In this document: positions 10,041-18,021 of the stretch, one piece after another
Layout: every line of letters starts with the position of its first letter
Position numbering within the stretch: position 1 is the first letter of the stretch
Origin: Vibrio cincinnatiensis DSM 19608
Lineage (GTDB): Bacteria > Pseudomonadota > Gammaproteobacteria > Enterobacterales > Vibrionaceae
NCBI RefSeq assembly: GCF_900167345.1
Contig: NZ_FUXB01000005.1
Location: 186,001 to 250,000 of the forward strand
Direction of reading: 5' to 3'
DNA length: 64,000 nucleotides
Translations under genes and position numbers: made by a program
The notes under the pieces: model-generated
The model's input: only the letters and a program-made list of their open reading frames with translations
What the model was told of the DNA's origin: nothing
Database searches by the model: none

Positions 10041-11618
10041 ATGACCAAGAACATTCATGATCAACGAATCCTCATTTTAGACTTCGGTTCTCAATATACT
10101 CAACTGGTTGCTCGTCGTGTCCGGGAAATCGGTGTTTACTGTGAATTATGGAGCTGGGATGTAGAAGAAGCCGATATCCGAGAATTTAACCCTGACGGTA
10201 TTATCTTGTCTGGTGGCCCAGAAAGCGTTACAGAGAGCCATTCACCTCGTGCTCCTCAATACGTATTTGATTCCGGTGTTCCTGTGCTGGGTGTTTGCTA
10301 CGGAATGCAAACGATGGCAGAACAATTGGGCGGCAAAGTTTCCGGTTCAACCGAGCGTGAATTTGGTTATGCGCAAGTGAAAGTTACCGGTGAGTCTAAA
10401 CTATTTGAAGGTTTGCAAGATGCACTAGCCGAAGATGGTCGCCCTTTACTTGATGTATGGATGAGCCACGGTGATAAAGTGGTCGAGATCCCAGCAGACT
10501 TCGTTCAAATCGGTTCGACTGAAACTTGTCCTTATGCGGCTATGGCGAATGAAGAGAAGAAATACTACGGCGTTCAATTTCACCCAGAAGTGACACACTC
10601 AAAACAAGGTTTAAAAATGTTGGAAAACTTTGTTCTTGGCGCTTGTGGCTGTGAACGTCTGTGGACGTCTGAGTCTATCATTGAAGATGCGATTGCTCGT
10701 ATCAAAGAGCAAGTGGGCGATGATGAAGTGATCCTCGGGCTTTCTGGTGGAGTCGATTCCTCTGTTGTTGCAATGTTAGTACACCGTGCGATTGGCGATA
10801 AACTGACTTGTGTATTCGTCGATAATGGTTTATTACGTCTCAACGAAGGCCAGCAAGTGATGGATATGTTTGGCAATAAGTTTGGCCTAAATATCATCAA
10901 AGTGGATGCGGAAGAACGTTTCTTAAAAGCGCTGGAAGGAAAATCAGATCCTGAAGAGAAGCGTAAAACCATTGGTCATGTATTTATTGAAGTCTTCGAT
11001 GAACAAGCGAAAAAACTGAAAAATGCGAAATGGTTGGCCCAAGGTACGATTTATCCGGATGTGATTGAGTCAGCCGCCTCTAAGACAGGTAAAGCGCATG
11101 TGATTAAATCACATCACAACGTGGGCGGCCTTCCTGACGATATGGAAATGGGCCTCGTTGAACCATTACGTGAGTTATTTAAAGATGAAGTGCGTAAAAT
11201 TGGTTTAGAGCTTGGTTTGCCTTACAACATGCTTTACCGTCACCCGTTCCCAGGCCCAGGCCTTGGTGTACGTGTATTGGGTGAAATCAAGAAAGAGTAT
11301 TGCGATCTATTACGTCGTGCTGATGCTATCTTTATTGAAGAGTTACATGCGGCTGATTTGTATAACAAAGTCTCTCAAGCCTTTACGGTATTCCTGCCAG
11401 TGCGCTCTGTTGGCGTCATGGGGGATGGCCGTAAATACGATTGGGTTGTCTCACTACGCGCTGTAGAAACCATTGATTTTATGACTGCACACTGGGCGCA
11501 TTTACCTTATGATTTCTTAGGTAAGGTGTCGAATCGAATCATTAATGAAGTCGATGGTATTTCTCGCGTGGTCTACGATATTTCTGGTAAACCACCAGCG
11601 ACCATTGAGTGGGAGTAG
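10041..11618 (+). CDS. guaA: GMP synthase (glutamine-hydrolysing)
   Basis: Converts XMP to GMP using ATP and glutamine. 525 residues as in E. coli. N-terminal class I glutaminase with triad C86 (GVCYGMQ), H181 and E183 (QFHPEVTH). ATP-pyrophosphatase P-loop SGGVDS at 235-240, and the C-terminal dimerisation domain ending KPPATIEWE. Second gene of the guaBA operon, closed by a strong terminator. The guaA 3' end is a known integration site for genomic islands. Confidence 0.97.
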   Translation: MTKNIHDQRILILDFGSQYTQLVARRVREIGVYCELWSWDVEEADIREFNPDGIILSGGPESVTESHSPRAPQYVFDSGVPVLGVCYGMQTMAEQLGGKVSGSTEREFGYAQVKVTGESKLFEGLQDALAEDGRPLLDVWMSHGDKVVEIPADFVQIGSTETCPYAAMANEEKKYYGVQFHPEVTHSKQGLKMLENFVLGACGCERLWTSESIIEDAIARIKEQVGDDEVILGLSGGVDSSVVAMLVHRAIGDKLTCVFVDNGLLRLNEGQQVMDMFGNKFGLNIIKVDAEERFLKALEGKSDPEEKRKTIGHVFIEVFDEQAKKLKNAKWLAQGTIYPDVIESAASKTGKAHVIKSHHNVGGLPDDMEMGLVEPLRELFKDEVRKIGLELGLPYNMLYRHPFPGPGLGVRVLGEIKKEYCDLLRRADAIFIEELHAADLYNKVSQAFTVFLPVRSVGVMGDGRKYDWVVSLRAVETIDFMTAHWAHLPYDFLGKVSNRIINEVDGISRVVYDISGKPPATIEWE

Positions 11619-11659
11619 GGGGCTATCAATAGCGATTAAAGCCTTAAGCCAATAAATGC

Positions 11660-11693
11660 AATGCCAGTCAGTTTTACTGACTGGCATTTTTTT
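11660..11693 (+). terminator. Strong terminator after guaA
   Basis: Thirteen-base perfect arms AATGCCAGTCAGT (11660-11672) and ACTGACTGGCATT (11676-11688), three-base TTT loop, followed by an uninterrupted T run. The T run overlaps the stop codon region of the convergent LysR gene. Confidence 0.92.
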
Positions 11694-12600
11694 ATCGGGA
11701 TAATGATGGTTGGTTTTCAGAGACAAGCATATCTAGGAAATCAACAACAGCCCTAACTCTACGTGAGTGTGCCAAATCTGAGTGAATAGCTAACCAAATA
11801 GTCTGATCACAACCCACATCACCTTGGACACAAACCAAGTTTTTTTTCTTAGAAATAAAATGAGGGAGTATAGCCATTCCAATTCCTGCTTCTACAGCGC
11901 TCATTTGTGCTGACAGACTGGTTGTGATTAAGCGACAAGGTTTTCCTCTTAACATTTTTGTTAACCATTGTGCTGCTGGCAAATTTTGCTGCATTTCAGA
12001 CCACCCTATGAAATCATCATGTTCGAAAGATAGGCTAGTGGTGTCTGAGCTCTTTCTATTGTTTACGTAGTCTTGTGAGGCGTAAAGCCCAAACCCTAGT
12101 GTACCTAGTCGACGGATGCTCACATTACCCCGTTCCGGTCTTACCATACGCAAGGCAATGTCAGCATCGCGTCGGTGTAGGTTAACGGTGGACACGCCCG
12201 TGACTATCTCCACGGTTAAATTTGGATGAGCCGCAATAAGTTTTGGCATGGCTGGAATAATTAGATGATCGGCCAATCCTTGCGCTGTTGCCAGGCGTAC
12301 ATGACCCATCACTTCATCATTATTACGATACGTAGCACCTCCAAAAGCAAAGCCAGCTTGCTCTAGGGCTTCAGCCGGTGAAATCAGATCTCTGCCTTCA
12401 TCGGTTAATGTATAGCCCTGTTGATCACGCGTAAATAAGCGAGTCTGTAGAGCCGACTCCAGACGTTCTAAACGTCTAGAAGTGGTGGCAATCCCTAAAT
12501 TTAATCGTTTTGCTGCGCGACTTAATGTGCCTTCTCTAGCGATGGCGAGAAATATCCTGGTATCATCCCAATTCAAAGACGGGGGGGGGCAGATTTCCAT
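11692..12600 (-). CDS. LysR-family transcriptional regulator
   Basis: 302-residue LysR-type regulator. N-terminal winged helix-turn-helix at about residues 10-67 (DDTRIFLAIAREGTLSRAAKRLNLGIATTSRRLERLE), then the effector-binding fold ending in GIGMAILPHFISKK. Divergent from the aldo-keto reductase/MFS pair, which it probably controls in response to an unknown ligand. Oddity: codons 4-7 are encoded by a run of nine C (plus strand G 12581-12589), a slippage-prone tract between the ATG and the HTH. No strong Shine-Dalgarno is seen before the ATG at 12600. Confidence 0.88.
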   Translation of the reverse strand: MEICPPPSLNWDDTRIFLAIAREGTLSRAAKRLNLGIATTSRRLERLESALQTRLFTRDQQGYTLTDEGRDLISPAEALEQAGFAFGGATYRNNDEVMGHVRLATAQGLADHLIIPAMPKLIAAHPNLTVEIVTGVSTVNLHRRDADIALRMVRPERGNVSIRRLGTLGFGLYASQDYVNNRKSSDTTSLSFEHDDFIGWSEMQQNLPAAQWLTKMLRGKPCRLITTSLSAQMSAVEAGIGMAILPHFISKKKNLVCVQGDVGCDQTIWLAIHSDLAHSRRVRAVVDFLDMLVSENQPSLSR

Positions 12601-12659
12601 TTTCGGAAATCTGATTGCGGTTTGTGTGCATATAAATCTCCACTTTCGGAAAATATACT
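12601..12659. promoter_or_regulatory. Candidate operator region between LysR and aldo-keto reductase
   Basis: Two exact copies of the near-palindrome TTTCGGAAA lie 43 bases apart (12601-12609 and 12644-12652) in the 92-base divergent gap. The second is followed by TATACT (12654-12659), a possible -10 for the reductase gene. Paired sites in a divergent LysR gap are typical of LysR binding, but assignment is inference. Confidence 0.4.
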
Positions 12660-12692
12660 GAATATCTCAACGTAAACCAAGGGATATCAATC

Positions 12693-13676
12693 ATGAAGAA
12701 ACGTGTATTAGGTCAAAGTCTTGAAGTCTCCGAGATAGGGTTAGGCTGTATGGGCATGAGTGAATTTTATGGGCCCAGAAATGACGCCGAATCCAAGTCG
12801 GTACTCCATAAAGCTATTGATCTTGGCTGCACTTTTTTAGATACCGCAGATACTTATGGCCATTATCATAACGAGCAGCTACTTGGGGAGTTTTTGAAAG
12901 AAAGCCGTGCTGAAATTAAAGTTGCGACTAAGTGTGGAATTGTGCGTCGTCCTGGGGAGTACCAACGAGTCATTGATAATAGTCCAGATTATATTCGTCG
13001 TGCTTGTGAGAGTTCACTACGCCGCTTAGGTGTTGAATGCATCGACTTATACTATATCCATCGTTTAGACCCTAATGTGCCTATAGAAACAACCGTTTTT
13101 ACGTTGTCTCAATTGGTTAAGGAGGGGAAAATTGCAAATATTGGCTTATCTGAGGTCAGCGCAAGTACACTGAGAAAAGCGCATGCTGTTCATCCAATTA
13201 GTGCCGTGCAGACCGAGTATTCACTGTGGACCCGTGATGTGGAGCAAGATGTTTTGCCAACTTGTAGAGAATTAGGTATTGGTTTTGTTCCTTATTCTCC
13301 ATTAGGGCGTGGTTTTTTGACAGGGAATATTACGCCTGACAGTGACTTTACTCCTGAAGATGCAAGACAATCATTACCGAGATTTACGCCTGATAACCTA
13401 AGAGCAAATCGGCCGCTAACACAGGTGGTTGCTAGCATGGCCAGTAGTAAATCATGCTCTTCGGCACAAATTGCATTGGCATGGTTATTAGCACAGGGAC
13501 CTGACATCGTACCTATTCCGGGTACAAAGAAAATGAAGCATTTGATTGATAATTTGGGGGCTCCTGATGTCGTATTAACGGCAGCCGATTTGGCCCGCAT
13601 TGAATCAGCAGTGCGAGAATTTCAGCCCGCAGGGGAGCGTTATACAACTGAAGGTATGAAAGGAGTGAACGCTTGA
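12693..13676 (+). CDS. Aldo/keto reductase
   Basis: 327-residue NADPH-dependent aldo/keto reductase, single (beta/alpha)8 barrel. The catalytic tetrad is visible: D50 and Y55 (FLDTADTYG), K80 (VATKCG) and H123 (YYIHRLD). The cofactor end shows VPIPGTKKMKHLIDN. It resembles the AKR branch that reduces aldehydes and ketones; the physiological substrate is unknown. RBS AAGGGA before ATG 12693. Its stop overlaps the start of the MFS gene, so the two are translationally coupled. Confidence 0.88.
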   Translation: MKKRVLGQSLEVSEIGLGCMGMSEFYGPRNDAESKSVLHKAIDLGCTFLDTADTYGHYHNEQLLGEFLKESRAEIKVATKCGIVRRPGEYQRVIDNSPDYIRRACESSLRRLGVECIDLYYIHRLDPNVPIETTVFTLSQLVKEGKIANIGLSEVSASTLRKAHAVHPISAVQTEYSLWTRDVEQDVLPTCRELGIGFVPYSPLGRGFLTGNITPDSDFTPEDARQSLPRFTPDNLRANRPLTQVVASMASSKSCSSAQIALAWLLAQGPDIVPIPGTKKMKHLIDNLGAPDVVLTAADLARIESAVREFQPAGERYTTEGMKGVNA

Positions 13677-14860
13677 GCCCGTTAAACCACACAAATTGGC
13701 GCAGCTGGGTCGCTGTTTTTATGCTTGGTATTGCGTCATTTACAGTTGTTGCTACTGAGTTAGCACCAATAGGTATGTTGTCTTCGATTGCACAGGATAT
13801 GCAGCAGAGTGCTAGTTCTACAGGGTTAGTGGTTACTTTGTATGCATGGCTTGGTGCTGCTGCCGCTTTAATTTCAGTTATGATGATTAGCCATTTACCC
13901 CGTCGACCATTGTTAGTCGGACTGATGTTATTATTGGGGGTGTCTAATGGTGTGGCAGCTGTCAGTCATAGTTTTAGCGTATTGCTAGTTGCCAGGCTCG
14001 TTGGTGCTCTTGCTCATGGTGCTTTTTGGGCAATGATTGGTACTTTGGGAGCACAGTTGGTCTCAGAAAGTAGTGTGGGGAAAGCAACTGCCATTATTTT
14101 CGGCGGCGTTTCAACCGCGAGTGTGTTAGGTGTCCCACTGATTAATTGGATAAGCTCTGATGCTGGCTGGCGATCATCGTTTTTACTTTTAGCAATATTA
14201 TCTGTTGTTACGGCTTTAACTCTGGCTTTAAGTCTTCCGCATGTGTCAGGTACACCGCGTTTGGGAAGGGGGCAACTCTTCTCTGTGTTTCGAAATTCGA
14301 AGTTGAGAATTGTCTACCTTATTGCGGCTTGTGGTATCGTTTCACACTTTGCTGCATTTACTTATGTTGAGGTGCTATTTTCTTCAGTGATTGCTCTGCC
14401 AAACAGTTGGATCTCCATCTGTTTGTTGACATTTGGTGTTGCTGGTATAGTTGGCAACATTATGTGCGGAATGTACATAGACAACCATTTGAAGAGAGTC
14501 CTTAGCACTGGGCTTCTACTTATTTCGTTGTGTTTGACGTTAATTAGTCTTCCGACTGTTAACAGCAAAGTCATGACATTGCTACTCGTATCCGGATGGG
14601 GGCTTGGTGTTGCGATACTATTCGTCGGTCTTCAAACATGGATCATCCGATTAGCGAAAGATGATGCTTTACCAGCTTCAGCTATTTATGCTGCTATTTT
14701 CAATGGCGCTCTTGGTATGGGGGCCGTTTTAGGAGCAGGAATTTTAGGCCATTGGAATATTAGTACGCTTTATTTATCTGCTTCATTAATTACGCTGCTA
14801 AGTCTTGCTTTGGTGGTTGGTAGTCGCAAAGGAGCTACGGAAAAAGCTACTATGGTATAA
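13673..14860 (+). CDS. MFS efflux transporter, DHA1/SotB-like
   Basis: 395-residue major facilitator with about 12 membrane segments and the family start SFTVVATELAPIGMLSSIAQDM, resembling sugar or arabinose efflux and drug:H+ antiporters (SotB/NepI-like). A TTG start at 13673 is chosen because it has an excellent AAGGAG seven bases upstream and overlaps the preceding stop (TTGA). Cotranscribed with the reductase. Together with the LysR regulator this suggests a detoxify-and-export cassette. Substrate unknown. Confidence 0.83.
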   Translation: MSPLNHTNWRSWVAVFMLGIASFTVVATELAPIGMLSSIAQDMQQSASSTGLVVTLYAWLGAAAALISVMMISHLPRRPLLVGLMLLLGVSNGVAAVSHSFSVLLVARLVGALAHGAFWAMIGTLGAQLVSESSVGKATAIIFGGVSTASVLGVPLINWISSDAGWRSSFLLLAILSVVTALTLALSLPHVSGTPRLGRGQLFSVFRNSKLRIVYLIAACGIVSHFAAFTYVEVLFSSVIALPNSWISICLLTFGVAGIVGNIMCGMYIDNHLKRVLSTGLLLISLCLTLISLPTVNSKVMTLLLVSGWGLGVAILFVGLQTWIIRLAKDDALPASAIYAAIFNGALGMGAVLGAGILGHWNISTLYLSASLITLLSLALVVGSRKGATEKATMV

Positions 14861-15054
14861 GTTTGGAATGTTATGAAATGTGTCGACGAGCAGCAAAAAA
14901 TAAAAAATTCTGCGCATGGTATCGGTGATGGTATCGACAAGGACCACCTTTCTAACTAGCTGTTATGTCGATATATTTTATTCTTGTTGATCTTAGAGTG
15001 GGAATGATGCTCCTTTAAGAAAGGTCTGGCATTAACAAGTACTAAATCAACCTT

Positions 15055-15087
15055 AAGTCCGCGTAATGGCGGACTTTTTTTGTTTTT
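15055..15087 (+). terminator. Terminator hairpin downstream of the MFS gene
   Basis: Eight-base arms AAGTCCGC (15055-15062) and GCGGACTT (15069-15076), six-base loop, then TTTTTTTG. It lies ~195 bases past the MFS stop and ~100 before the integrase stub. The stretch 14861-15054 otherwise shows no gene. Confidence 0.8.
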
Positions 15088-15184
15088 GGCTTAGTCATTT
15101 TTGGCATGTATGGCAACGCCAAGCACGGTTTGACTGTGGTATTTTGATGGGACATTGTATCAAACAAGAATAATAGGTCAAAAC

Positions 15185-15313
15185 ATGCTAACTGATACCA
15201 AGTTACACAATTTCAAACCCAAAGATAAACTTTACAAAGTCAATGACCGTGATGGTCTCGAAAAAGTCTTAACAGAGCCTTTGATGAAAAAGGCACTATG
15301 GAAAAACACTTAG
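15185..15313 (+). pseudogene. Tyrosine integrase remnant (N-terminal stub)
   Basis: A 42-codon open frame whose first 25 residues (MLTDTKLHNFKPKDKLYKVN, then DRDGL) match the N-terminal arm-binding start (DUF4102 type) of phage/island tyrosine integrases. The rest (EKVLTEPLMKKALWKNT) no longer follows the family, and the core and catalytic domains are missing. This marks a former island or prophage junction about 3.6 kb past guaA. The 15314-15450 stretch after it is AT-rich and empty. Confidence 0.7.
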
Positions 15314-15450
15314 ATTATCGTTATGTAAAGTTATTAACCACTGACTTCCAATAAAACACGAAAATATTCACCTTCTTAATTTTAAATAATTAATCAAATT
15401 TATTAAGTGCTTATGGGGTTATTTAATAACAATGGTTAGTTTTATTAGTG

Positions 15451-16590
15451 TTATTCTACTATATTTAGTGCGTTTCTAACATGACTGCCTAGCCTTCTTA
15501 CTAATCTCGAAAAACAAAGTTTTATCACTCTATAAGTAATACTCGATAGGTCGATCTCTGCGCTACCTGACATTACATTCATGTGACCTAAAATACCGCG
15601 CACGTGTTCTGTATACTCGTTTTTTAGTTTTGAAATGTACGCCATAGCTTTAGCTAATTGATCCCAAGCGGTAAGGCCTACGGTTGCTATTTGTTGTATT
15701 ATATGACCCAGACCTGAAACTCTTAGTAAGGTCAAAATTGAAGAGACTATTTTACTTACCCAACCATCAGTCATCCGAGCATTATATCTATTGTTGAAGT
15801 CAAGAAATACGTTGCGTTCTAGGTAAGTTTGAGACTTGGGTTGTAGTGCCGACCACTCATTACTTGTAGCGGTATTGACATACCCCGGAACAGATTTTTT
15901 TCCTAGTCCGTGAGCGCAGAAGTAGATGCCAGAACTTCCATCTAGCCGATACTCAATACCACCGTGAGTAAATGGCCAAAGAGGAGACATAGGGACTGGG
16001 TCCGCACCATGAGTGCAGCGATATGAAGCATCTAGCACCCTTCTTGCGTATGGTTTGAAGCCAACTTTTGGTGCGCCGAAAGTATATAGATGTACACTAT
16101 AGCCATAATGACTCTTCACCCAGTCTGCTGCTAATGAAGCAAGAGCACCACCTAAACTATGACCTACACAGTGTATTGCCTTCGGTGCTTTCATGTTCTT
16201 TTTCGAATAACAAGCGATGTATGCTGCAAGTTGTGGCTTTATTGTATTGAAGAGATTTACGAACCCAGCATGAACTCTGTAACCGGATGAGGTACCTGAT
16301 ATCCCAATGTTTCCATCGGTCATAATATCACCAATGTTTACTTGAGTGCCTCGGAAGGAAAATACTAAAGTATCGGCAAAGTCGCCCTTACCTCGACCTA
16401 TCGCTACAAAATCTGATGTCATTCCACCAAATCCCATAAAGCCACTTGTTGTTCCTTTTCTGACATCATTCCGTAGATCAAATGTAAAGAACTTTGCTAT
16501 ATAACCACTAACATTACGAACGTTTGTTGCAAATAAAGAATAAGGGATTTCTGCGATTCTAGATGATAACCTTGGTGATAGTGACTGCAT
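15451..16590 (-). CDS. Class 3 lipase, candidate type VI-type lipase effector
   Basis: 379 residues. Alpha/beta-hydrolase of the lipase class 3 family: a strand/oxyanion part (DTLVFSFRGTQVNIGDIMTD, VHAGFVNLFNTIKPQL), nucleophile elbow GHSLGGALASL, then YTFGAPKVG and a DPVP...FTHGG segment giving the Asp/His partners. No signal peptide. The ~130-residue C-terminal part has no domain I recognise and includes an amphipathic/hydrophobic stretch. The N-terminal layout resembles Vibrio lipases delivered by type VI secretion. RBS GGGAG before ATG 16590; the preceding gene ends 3 bases upstream. Confidence 0.75.
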   Translation of the reverse strand: MQSLSPRLSSRIAEIPYSLFATNVRNVSGYIAKFFTFDLRNDVRKGTTSGFMGFGGMTSDFVAIGRGKGDFADTLVFSFRGTQVNIGDIMTDGNIGISGTSSGYRVHAGFVNLFNTIKPQLAAYIACYSKKNMKAPKAIHCVGHSLGGALASLAADWVKSHYGYSVHLYTFGAPKVGFKPYARRVLDASYRCTHGADPVPMSPLWPFTHGGIEYRLDGSSGIYFCAHGLGKKSVPGYVNTATSNEWSALQPKSQTYLERNVFLDFNNRYNARMTDGWVSKIVSSILTLLRVSGLGHIIQQIATVGLTAWDQLAKAMAYISKLKNEYTEHVRGILGHMNVMSGSAEIDLSSITYRVIKLCFSRLVRRLGSHVRNALNIVE

Positions 16591-16593
16591 TTT

Positions 16594-17130
16594 TTAACTC
16601 CCATATAAGTCAGAGTCAATATATCCAAATAAATCACATTGACTATTTACGTAGTAATCATCGTTTTCTTCATCATCAATTGAAAAAGCAAAGTACTTAA
16701 GAGGGTTTGCAGCATCACAGACTAGATTAGCCATATTGTTTTTTACGTAATCCTCTATTTCATAGCCATCGAACGAACTTTCCCAAATAATAATGCTTTT
16801 ATCAATATCTAGTTCTGCGGTTAAAACAATAGTTACATAATGTTCAATAAGAGGGACTTTAACGATCTCTTTCTTCTCATACACAGGAGAAAATTCAAAC
16901 TGACCATTACTGTCAGTGAATGTTGATAAGTCTATTGATTTTCCTGAAGCGCTTAAACCAATGCTAAGGTTAATCTTTTGATTGTCAATCGGTTTGCCTT
17001 TTTTTGTTAATATGCCGTTAATTTGTGGTGTGTATTGGTTACCTTGTTCTCTATTCAATATTTTTTCTCCAAAACTCATCTTAACACTCAACAATATGAT
17101 TAAAATAAAACCAATTAAGTTAATTTTCAC
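16594..17130 (-). CDS. Exported DUF6795-like protein, candidate immunity or accessory protein
   Basis: 178 residues with an N-terminal signal peptide (MKINLIGFILIILLSVKMSFG). The mature part has a transthyretin/carboxypeptidase-regulatory-like beta fold (INGILTKKGKPIDNQKINL, FTDSNGQFEFSPVYEKK), then IIIWESSF and two late cysteines (LVCDAANP, NSQCDLFGY). This looks like the DUF6795 family often found beside type VI lipases. First gene of a two-gene unit with the lipase. Periplasmic location fits protection from, or handling of, a phospholipase. Function is inference. Confidence 0.6.
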   Translation of the reverse strand: MKINLIGFILIILLSVKMSFGEKILNREQGNQYTPQINGILTKKGKPIDNQKINLSIGLSASGKSIDLSTFTDSNGQFEFSPVYEKKEIVKVPLIEHYVTIVLTAELDIDKSIIIWESSFDGYEIEDYVKNNMANLVCDAANPLKYFAFSIDDEENDDYYVNSQCDLFGYIDSDLYGS

Positions 17131-17371
17131 ATCAAAAATTTCATTATCAAAAGCTTATGAAGTTATATATTTTGTTGTTTATTTACAAGATTTAAATTTA
17201 ATTATTAGACTTATGTAACACTATTTTGAAATTATTATTTATGAAAGTTACATTTCTAATCTTATATTTGTTTTGAGTGAAAGTGTGAACATTTTTAGTC
17301 AGATTCACGCTCAATTGATGAACAGGATTAGTTGATGAACAGGCTTAGTTGTGATCATTAGGGAACTTGAA

Positions 17372-17900
17372 GGCTTTGTTTCATTATTCAGTTTAGAGGC
17401 CGAGTCTCCCCGTTTCTCTCGTTCGCGTTTCTTAGTCAATACGACAAGTTTCAGGCATACCTAACCCAGTAAGTTTGTTTAATTTTTTATCATTGCATAA
17501 GCTTCACCCACTTGAGCATTGTCATTTCTCAAGTTCAACCGACCGCCTAGTAATTGCTTCACTCGATGCATAGCCATTTCTGAGAGAGAACGCTTGTGGT
17601 AACCATACTGTTGCTTCCAGTATTTATTTGAACCATATAATACAATTTCTGACACGCTACACTAAGATTTCGAGGACGACTGTAGCTCCCAGAATGTCGC
17701 TCCTTCTCTTGGAGGACGAATAGCTTCGTAATCATCTTTGGTGTCATAAGCTCCATCACCTGAGATCTCAATGGCCCTTCTTTGTGTTTGCTTGAGTAAG
17801 TTCGGCAGAACTTCAGCATCAGTCACGTTCGACAAACTCAACTCTGTAGCAATGATTTCATTTTTAAAAGAGAGCTGAATTCCAAGATCAAGTTTTCATT
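17372..17900 (-). mobile_element. Degenerate IS5-family (IS903-group) element
   Basis: The left end GGCTTTGTTTCATTATTC (17372 on) looks like an IS5/IS903-group terminal repeat. Reading the minus strand gives a broken transposase: SLSNVTDAEVLP, ISGDGAYDTKDDYEAI, PPREGATFWE, then a stop/shift, then YGSNKYWKQQYGYHKRSLSE, RVKQLLGGRLNLRN and an end LGLGMPETCRID. The 5' half of the gene and the other end are gone. Just outside lies a two-copy 17-base tandem repeat (17315-17348, TTGATGAACAGG core). Not mobile on its own. Confidence 0.75.
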
Positions 17901-18021
17901 TAAGATCTTACTTATACATGCGGTTGCATTGTTGTGGGGCTGATATAATATCCGTGTATCAACCATACGAGTACCCAGCGCAAGCTAAGCTAGGAATAGA
18001 AGATAGGATAGGGAGAGACGC

